Positions 57,328 through 64,000 of a DNA stretch of 64,000 nucleotides are shown here, piece by piece; positions within the stretch are counted from its first letter, which is position 1, and every line of letters starts with the position of its first letter. The stretch spans positions 126,602,891 through 126,666,890 of the forward strand of contig CM043947.1 in NCBI GenBank assembly GCA_014529385.2. Direction: 5' to 3'. The notes under the pieces were generated by a model. The model was not told where the DNA came from, did not search any database, and saw only the letters and a list, made by a program, of their open reading frames with translations. Source of the DNA: Adiantum capillus-veneris (lineage: Eukaryota > Streptophyta > Polypodiopsida > Polypodiales > Pteridaceae). The translations under genes were made by a program, and so were the position numbers.

Positions 57328-57365
<38 letters not shown>
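57328..57365. repeat. (GA)n in the LTR, 79 bp after the TATA box
   Basis: About 19 GA units. Related LTRs have shorter GA-rich tracts at a 76-bp offset (36501-36520 and 37881-37900), so the tract is an ancestral part of the LTR that has expanded here. Confidence 0.9.
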
Positions 57366-57367
<2 letters not shown>

Positions 57368-57992
57368 TTATCTACTTGCTACGCGAGCTACGGAGCCGCC
57401 ATTGGAGAAGCGACACCGCCATTGTGTTAGCAACGGCGAGAGCTACGCACTGATACCAAGAGTGCGCGCACGCTATCGGCTTCTATGTGTGGTAAGTTCC
57501 TACGAGCTTCGGTGTGAGTTTTCTTCCAACTCGTGTGTCGGAATAGAGCGTGCAGCATATCTATAGAACCACAATGAGTAGAGCTACACATTAGTACCAT
57601 CGGGGTCAAGTTTCGATCACCTGTATTTTTCGGCCTGTCTTCATACGCGTTTACCGCACGGAGTGGTTATAGGTTGATTTTGCAGTTCAAGTCTTTAGGG
57701 TGTTGTTCTTACCTAGTGTATAGACTTCCCCTGAGTTTGAGATCGATTCAATGATTCTAGATCCTGTTTCGTATAGCATTCGTTCGTAGTACGGATTTCA
57801 GTCACTTGCGTATTCTAGAACTTAGATTTGATTTCTTATTAGTGATTGTCATTAGAAGGTCGAGTAGGTGATTTGACACCCACCTAGTTGTTTCCATGCG
57901 CCTGCGGTCAAGCTTCGTCCTCGTCTGACAAATTATGTTGTTGTTTGAGTTCTCGCTATTTAGCTTCCGCTAGCGGCGTAACCGCCTTAACA

Positions 57993-58016
57993 TTTGGCGC
58001 ACTGTCCGAGGACGAG
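57993..58016 (+). promoter_or_regulatory. Element E primer-binding site
   Basis: 'tttggcgcactgtccgagga' begins right after the LTR end. The 'tggcgc' start is typical of plant gypsy primer sites. The exact tRNA is not assigned. Confidence 0.7.
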
Positions 58017-58526
58017 AGCCCTAAGTAGGTGACCTTAGACTAATCCTACGAGGTGAGTCGTATAAACTACTTTGTATACTTTAATTAGAAAAGATCTAGG
58101 AGTGGTAGACTCCGAAGATCTCGAGAGATACTAGGAAGTGGGGTATTCCTGGGTCTTCCGTGTTGACAGTATTTTTAGTTTAGCTTAGATTTGTTTGTTG
58201 TTTTGTTGGTGTTGAGTAGTTGTTGATAGAAGAAGAATTTGCTAGTCCGTGAGTGACAGGGGATATCTTTAAAGTCACAATTACCAAACCCATTTGATGA
58301 TTAGGAATAGCTTAGGTAGGACTTCATTTGATCCTGATCTAGAGCTAGTAATCATTGGAGTATTTGCTTGATATGGTTGATTGCATGTTAGATCACTAAA
58401 CCGTCGAGTTAGTAGTGAACTTGCAATAAACAAAAGTCAGAGAAATTTTCTGTGTATCTGGGAGTTGCTGAGCACTAGAGGAAGCTTTAGGAAGGATTCT
58501 GTGCCAAAAACCTGGAAATCTGCAAC

Positions 58527-58556
58527 TTTAGACATCATACGCGTATGATGTCTAAA
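58527..58556. promoter_or_regulatory. Perfect 30-bp palindrome
   Basis: The left arm 'tttagacatcatacg' is followed directly by its exact reverse complement, with no loop. The core is at 58530-58553. Confidence 0.95.
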
Positions 58557-58814
58557 TGACCAAACAGAGACCAAAACAAAAATTTTGACTTTACCAGAGT
58601 GTTCAAAAGGGGGGTTATACCCTAATTTCAACTTAAAACAAGAGCATTAACACTCAAAGAAACCCGAAAAGACAAGTCGGAGTCCAAGAAATGCAAAGAA
58701 TAGGAAATTTTGGATTCAGATCTTGTTTTTACATTCAAACCTGACAAAAACACTTGAAACTCAATTGTAAACATTGGAGAAGGCTTAAAACCAAGAATAG
58801 TCAAAATCTGTGAA

Positions 58815-58844
58815 AAAAGACATCATACGCGTATAATGTCTTTT
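58815..58844. promoter_or_regulatory. 30-bp palindrome, one mismatch
   Basis: The left arm 'aaaagacatcatacg' faces a right arm with one G-to-A change. Confidence 0.93.
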
Positions 58845-58940
58845 GGCACATCCACTGCTTATTTTTGATATCTGCCCTGACAGGATTGTTACAAGCACTG
58901 TAGAAAGCATAAATATCAAGTCTTGACCCAAATTGATGAA

Positions 58941-58968
58941 AAAGACATCATACGTGTATGATGTCTTT
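58941..58968. promoter_or_regulatory. 28-bp palindrome, central mismatch
   Basis: The left arm 'aaagacatcatacg' and the right arm 'tgtatgatgtcttt' pair except at the centre, where C became T. In RNA this would be a G-U pair. Confidence 0.93.
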
Positions 58969-59209
58969 GACCTAATTTTGGACATATTTTGATACTTTGC
59001 CAACACAGATCCATTGTAATAGCTGTCTAGAGGTTATATTTCAAGTTTCATCCCATTTGGATCACAATTGACCCAAAACAAGTCAAAAGCGGAAAATTGC
59101 CAAGAAAAGCCTAAATTAGCCATAACTTGCTCAAACTGAATTTTGTGAGTAAACACAGCATAAGGGGGCTACTGAGAGTGAGCATAACCAAAATAGTCCA
59201 AATCTGTGA

Positions 59210-59241
59210 AAAAAGACATCATACGCGTATAATGTCTTTTT
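59210..59241. promoter_or_regulatory. 32-bp palindrome, one mismatch
   Basis: Same core as 58815-58844 with the same G-to-A change, extended by A-runs and T-runs on the two sides. Confidence 0.93.
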
Positions 59242-59405
59242 CAGCATAACTGCAACAAAATTCTCACTTGATGAAACAGAAGTTGTCCAACTGACAAGAT
59301 TAAACAATTGAACAAGTATCAATCAGTTTGGATCAATTCTGACCACAAAAACTTGGGGAAAACAAATTGCCAAGACGGAAAAGTTAAAGTCCTTTAGGGG
59401 AATTG

Positions 59406-60995
59406 ATGAATTTGAGATCGGGCAGGAATCTCCAGAATAACCAACCAAAACAAGGGGAACAAGCAAGTGTCATATCAACCGAGGGAAGTGTAAACCAAAG
59501 TTGGGTGCAACCATTAGAGCCAAATGAGCAAGGTGCCAAGATCTACAAAGATGGAATGGACCGCTATTGTGTAAAGATAGAAGATAGACTTAGTGAGTTC
59601 AAGGACTTAGTGCCTGTGAGCTATAGCGGAGATAGATATCTAGATGACGAGGGTACCATGTACTTGGTAGTCCTAAACCCTAACATTGTGGACAAGTGGG
59701 GATTGATGGGCACCAAAGCCAAAGTAGATGAGAACTCGAGGAGAGGAGGAGAAGCACCAATAATGAACTTCCCTGATGCGAGGTTAAGAAGAGAGAATGA
59801 AACTACAAGGATCAACACTGATAACATCTATGTGGGCTATACAAATATAATAATGGGGAGCAAGATCTCTATTATAGATGTGAAGAACCCTACACCGGAG
59901 AGTTGACAGACCAAAAAAGACTTTATGTCTTTACCTACACAGAGGGATCGGAAGTGAAAATTGCCGCTTACGACAAGTATGGGAGGCAATACTCAACAAT
60001 GGGCAAGAAAGAATTAGAAGGATATACATACTTTGGGGGACACACTACATCAGTATTATGTTACTTCTAGCTCACAAAGACCAGCACCAACAAATGGAGT
60101 GCAAAACCCAATGACGACAGGAGGACAAAGAACTCAGGCTGCTGACTCTTTCAGTCAACCTCAGTACTCGAAGCCCGGACCAATGGGATCATTACATTCC
60201 AGAGAGTCAATGGATACGAATCGAGGTAGTGCAGTTCCAATCCCCACATATACCACTCCAGGTCCAAGGTTCGAAGCGGAACCATCACATTTACCTCCTA
60301 GTAGTAGATTCAGGGCAGGGGAACCGACAAGGGTAACCCATGAAGTCCATGATGCTAGAGAAAGCTTTAGCCGGGACACAGGAGCAATGAGATTGGTAGC
60401 AGACCATAGACGTATGAGACCATCTCAAGTAGCCAAGTGTATGCCAAAGAAGTATGGTGGTTCAGGAGATCCGTATGCACATGTGTCACTCTTTAAGCAA
60501 GTCTTAAGAGCTGAGCAGATAACAGATTTCCATACACAATACGAGGGATTTGGTCTTACTCTAGAAGGTACGGCATTGACATGGTTTCAACCACTGAACA
60601 TAGGGGGATTCCATGACATTGACCATTTGCTAAGAGAGTTTGCTGAGGAATTCTCAAAACGAGGGATTAAGCACAATACGGTCTCACAAATATATGCTTT
60701 TAAACAGAGAGAACACGAAAAAGTGAAGGAAGCTTCACTTCGCTTCAAACAATACATTGAGAGATGTCCAGTACGTGAACGACCACAAGATGACAGACTA
60801 TCTGTTCTCTTTATTGAGGGACTGAGAAACGACACTCTCAAGAAGGACTTGCACTTGAAAGCTTGTACAAGTTTCGAGCAAGTAACGAGAGAAGCATTGT
60901 ACTTAGTGGATAACTGTACGGTTTATGGAGAGGTGTCAGCGGATACAGATTTTGCATCCAGTAGCTCCTCCTCCGTAGCGAGAGACTACCACTAA
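59406..60995 (+). pseudogene. gag: Element E gag (N-terminal domain and capsid)
   Basis: ATG at 59406 gives MNLRSGRNLQNNQPKQ. The leading TTG of the open frame is not needed. A frameshift near 59870 and a second near 60035 restore the frame, with conserved-looking sequence between them in another phase (TGELTDQKRLYVFTYTEGSE). A Pro-rich linker precedes the capsid at about 60400-60930: MRPSQVAKCMPKKYGGSGDP, LTLEGTALTWFQPLNIGGFH, FAEEFSKRGIKHNTVSQIYA and FKQYIERCPVRERPQDDRLS. This is the retrotransposon gag fold, which builds the particle. It is decayed, but lightly compared with element C. Confidence 0.87.
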
Positions 60996-62329
60996 AAAGA
61001 ATGTTCAAACAACAACCATGCCAAATGTAGAGCAAATGATAGAAGATGCTCTAAAAAGGATGGCACCATACCAAAAACCATTGCCAAAAACACTGAAATG
61101 GTGTGCTATTGAACAAAAATGGACAAACCATCCAACAGAGGAGTGCTATTACAACAAAGGGTATGTAAGGGAGCGTCAGTATGCACCTCCTGCTCAATTA
61201 GCACCACCTCAGTACATCCAGTACCTCGATACCCAACGGGAAATGTACCAGGACCTATGGGGATAGAAAGACCGCAACCGGTATTGGGACAACAACCACC
61301 TTTACCAGGAGCAAGACCAGTGGGCATTAGATATGCACCAACCTTAGAGAATCAGGAAGAACAAGCCTTAGTGCCTGTTCAAGCCTATTATGAAGAATCT
61401 GGTGCACACATGTCTCCAACTGTGTATTACCCACCAGAAGAACCCAAACAACCAGAACCATGGGGCATGATTGGGAATGTTGGAATACCAACAGTTACAA
61501 GTGCTTCTGATGAAGAGAGATACAATTTGGACGCAAGAACATTGATGTTCATAGCTCATGGAGGGTTAACAGGACAAAGACCATCCTATCCACAAAGGAC
61601 GAATCAATGGGACCAAGACCAGCACTAGGACCCTGTTACAAGTGTGGAGGTGACCATCTGATGAATGTTTGTCCACATACGGAAATCATTAGAATTAACG
61701 CTTATTGCACTGAGTGTGGGGTTACTCACTTCATTGAGGATTGTTCAAAGAATCCAAACAAAGTGCAAAAGACGACATTGAATATGCTAGAAACTATTCC
61801 TACCAGCAGTGGGTCTGAAAATGAAACTCTGATACCAACGCAAGTTGTTACTAGAGCTCAAGCTAAGAAAACCACTAGAGAACCTGAGAATGGAAAGTTA
61901 GCGACTGAAGTGGTTAGTCAAGGACCGCGGAGTCAGAAAAACACATGGAAAGCTAGAAAAGCACGCATGAAGTTGAGAAAAGAACGTGAAGACGCTATTC
62001 TAGCTGAGGAACTAAAGCGAACTAAAGATAGATTAGAAAAACTTGAGAGTCAAAACGGGAAACGAGAGATGAGCCCGGAAAGAACGAAACAAAAGAGTAT
62101 CAAAGAAACAACGAGCTTAAGCTCAGGGGGATCAGTGCTAGTCGACAAAGTACACGAACCATTGGACGCACTGATGAGAGCTTACGAAGCTAGGTTAAAG
62201 AACAACCAAACACAAGAACAGAGGTGGATGACATACCCAAACGCGGAATTGGAAAAGCAGAGACTTGAAATGTGCCAGAGAATGATCGAGACTGCACAAG
62301 CCTTATTAGAACCACCAAAAGAAAAATGA
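60996..62329 (+). pseudogene. gag: Element E gag C-terminus with zinc knuckles and coiled coil
   Basis: Three overlapping frames (61018-61266, 61119-61628, 61607-62329) give one protein interrupted by shifts. It has a first Cys/His cluster (WCAIEQKWTNHPTEECYYNK) and a Pro/Gln-rich linker. Two knuckles of the form C-X2-C-X3-H-X4-C follow, CYKCGGDHLMNVC and CTECGVTHFIEDC, at about 61634-61750. The spacing X3 differs from the usual X4. Then comes a highly charged helical tail (LRKEREDAILAEELKRTKDR), likely a coiled coil. It binds RNA in the particle. Confidence 0.82.
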
Positions 62330-62441
62330 ATTGTGGAACGGAAAACCCAATTCAGCAAGAGACTATTGTTTCACGGGTAGCTGAAAAGACTCCCAGTGCA
62401 CAAAAGCCTGAAAATACACACAAGGATGACCGCATAGTGTA

Positions 62442-64000
62442 TTGAACACAACCGATCAGGAGATAGAGAGTTTTCATCCAGTCATACAGAGGTCTTACGG
62501 AAGAGATGAGGATTACAATGAATTTTGGAAACAAGTGAGAGAGGCAAACTTTGCAAACGAGCTAAGTTGCCAAGCTAATCAGACAAATTGGAAAAAGGAC
62601 ATCAGGAATCCTCCCATAGTGGAATTTGAGGCAGGATCTCAAGTGGACTTGGATCTGCAATCTTACTGGGGAGATGGGGGCTCTGTTAGAACAATGGAGA
62701 GCAAACCTCATTCATTGAATACCTTACCTTCATACTTAGGAGAGTATGAAGCAAAATCCGAGATTAGAGCACTTCCCTCACGAAGAATCTCATCAGAAAA
62801 AGTCATGGACTCGCAAGGATTGATAGAGATCTTGTCAACACCAGTGACATGCACTATCACTCTAGCTGAGCTTTTGAGGCTAAGACCACATATGTGGACC
62901 ACTGTAGGAAAATGCTTGGAGAAATTTGGGATAAAAGACCCAACATCGAGACTGCAAGAGGGTATACAAGAGCTGAGTAAACCACAAAAGAACGCTAAGC
63001 CTGTACCCTTAAACAAGGTCGGAGAGTATTGCGAAGGTGAAGAGGGGAATACAACCTTACCAGTTGAATTCCAAGGAGTGAACACGATGGCAATACTAGA
63101 CAGCGGAGCTGGGGTAGCCATTGCTACAAAAGAAATCTGGAAAAAATGGGGGAAACCAGCAATAAGGAAGACTAGGTTGAAACTCCAATTAGCAGATGGA
63201 CACATGGAGAAAACCTATGGGGTTATTAGAGAAAGTTGTAGTGACTTCTTGCGGCATTGAATACGAGTATACTTTTGCTATTGTCGATTTTGGCAACTGG
63301 GAAGACCATTCATGAGACAGTTGAAAATGGTCCAGGATTGGGGCTACGATCACATATACCTGAGAAATATGGAAACCACTACACGTGTGAACCTGAAAGA
63401 CCATAGCTACAAAGATGTGAACCGAACACCGGTGGAGGAGTTTGATTCAGCTACTTTGGCGGGATCCGAATTTCCAGCTTGGTTAGGTAAACCCAAGGAG
63501 TTATGGATGTGTGGAGCTTCGAAATGTGGAAGTCTGAAACGAGAAGAATGTGTTTTAGAAAGGGCTATCGAAGACGAAACTTATATAGGAGAACCCTTTC
63601 CAGAGGACACGCTTGAACCATTAGAATGGACACACATTCTAGCAACCCTAGATGTTTGTGCAATTCCGGATGGTCCCACAACGAAATTTTGCGACAAGGA
63701 CGGGTACGACGTGGTTCCGTACTTCATGTTGAGAACTGTACTCGAAAAAGAAACTGAAAAGAACGATACACTGGAAAAGGAAGATGAAGAAGAGGTGTTT
63801 CACGACATTCCCGATCATCCAGAGTGGGGAAATGAAGCAGACAACGAGTCAACGGACAATTCAAGCGGAAACGAAGAAACTATAACGGATGTCCGATTTT
63901 ATGATTTTCCGAACCAAACTAAACAACGCCAGAAACGCTATAGAGCAAAGAAAAAAACAAAGGGGGTTAGAACCAATCCGATGCCTAGAATAAGAGGAAA
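62442..64000 (+). pseudogene. pol: Element E protease and linker to RT, partial
   Basis: A pre-protease region (62442-63030) precedes the aspartic protease: VNTMAILDSGAGVAIATKEI, with an intact D-S-G near 63100, then RKTRLKLQLADGHMEKTYGV. Two compensating frameshifts occur at about 63225 and 63295. Between them VVVTSCGIEYEYTFAIVDFG continues the fold, and after them LGRPFMRQLKMVQDWGYDHI. From 63312 the frame is open to the window end, with an acidic linker (EKEDEEEVFHDIPDHPEWGN) and a basic patch. RT would follow outside the window. Confidence 0.82.

Larger units (their letters stand above)
57040..57992 (+). repeat. Element E 5' LTR
   Basis: It starts TGTTGAGCC and ends CGCCTTAACA. It has 'tatataag' at 57249 and a (GA)n tract at 57328-57365. 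The layout and length match the LTRs at 36237 and 37597, to which it is distantly related. Confidence 0.85.
58017..59405 (+). other. Element E leader, contains four palindromes
   Basis: About 1.4 kb with no gene between the primer-binding site and gag. Palindromes centre near 58541, 58829, 58954 and 59225. Two ~60-bp segments around the second and fourth are near-identical ('ctgtgaaaaaagacatcata'). Confidence 0.75.
57040..64000 (+). mobile_element. Element E: Ty3/gypsy, 5' half, continues past window
   Basis: A 953-bp LTR (57040-57992), primer-binding site, 1.4-kb leader with palindromes, gag with capsid and zinc knuckles, and an aspartic protease follow in order. RT onwards lies outside the window. 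It is inserted in copy 2. The left flank ends 'agcat', and copy 1 has the uninterrupted sequence 'tctagcatcgaatgg' at the same place. Confidence 0.88.

Noticed and set aside
62708-63205. 165-codon minus-strand frame
   Set aside because: It overlaps the sense-strand protease region with an intact D-S-G motif, so it is a shadow.

Overview
This window reads as intergenic nuclear DNA of a land plant with a large, repeat-rich genome. Almost everything recognisable is LTR retrotransposon (Ty3/gypsy and Ty1/copia), solo or partial LTRs, tandem repeats and long CT/GA, CA and G/C simple repeats. I found no convincing single-copy host gene, tRNA, rRNA or CRISPR. The mix of a chromodomain gypsy, a dual-RNase H (Tat-like) gypsy, aORF-bearing gypsy remnants and a tRNA-iMet-primed copia is plant-specific. 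Long CT microsatellites and old nested elements would suit a fern or gymnosperm, but the sequence alone does not fix the taxon.

Layout. (1) 1-2.9 kb: AT-rich noncoding DNA with a ~152-bp tandem array (8 clear copies). (2) 2.97-8.1 kb: 5'-truncated Ty3/gypsy element A (end of RNase H plus a complete-looking integrase), a C-rich 'attcgcccc' tract, and a same-strand extra reading frame of unknown function downstream of pol. (3) 9376-18557: complete but mutated Ty3/gypsy element B, with ~1.99-kb LTRs about 2% different. It is inserted into a repeat (R) whose uninterrupted copy at 26.6-27.1 kb gives the empty site. (4) 18.9-25.8 kb: decayed dual-RNase H gypsy element C. (5) 25.9-27.1 kb: CA and CT microsatellites and the second R copy. 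(6) 27.3-31.8 kb: decayed minus-strand coding tract of unknown identity. (7) 32993-36157: short copia element lacking protease and integrase, sitting in a CT microsatellite. (8) 36.2-45.6 kb: a probable solo LTR, a related 5' LTR with leader, and a chromodomain gypsy remnant with large pol deletions. (9) 45.6-57.0 kb: two 4-5 kb direct repeats ~6.4 kb apart, each carrying a reversed copia RT/RNase H fragment. (10) 57040-64000: the 5' half of gypsy element E (LTR, leader, gag, protease), running off the window.

Two patterns stand out. First, each LTR of element B carries two tandem, ATGA-overlapping small reading frames (~70-74 codons) that resemble each other. A third, strongly diverged copy lies just upstream of the gag of element C, and differs from the first mainly at synonymous or conservative codon positions. 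This looks like an undescribed leader-encoded accessory peptide family. Second, the leaders of element E and of the 36-39 kb LTR family contain at least six near-perfect palindromes (24-32 bp, centre ACGCGT). Two positions per arm differ between elements in a compensatory way.

All coding regions are damaged by stops or frameshifts, so gene products are described as ancestral functions. Divergences, element boundaries and repeat counts were read by eye and should be recomputed.
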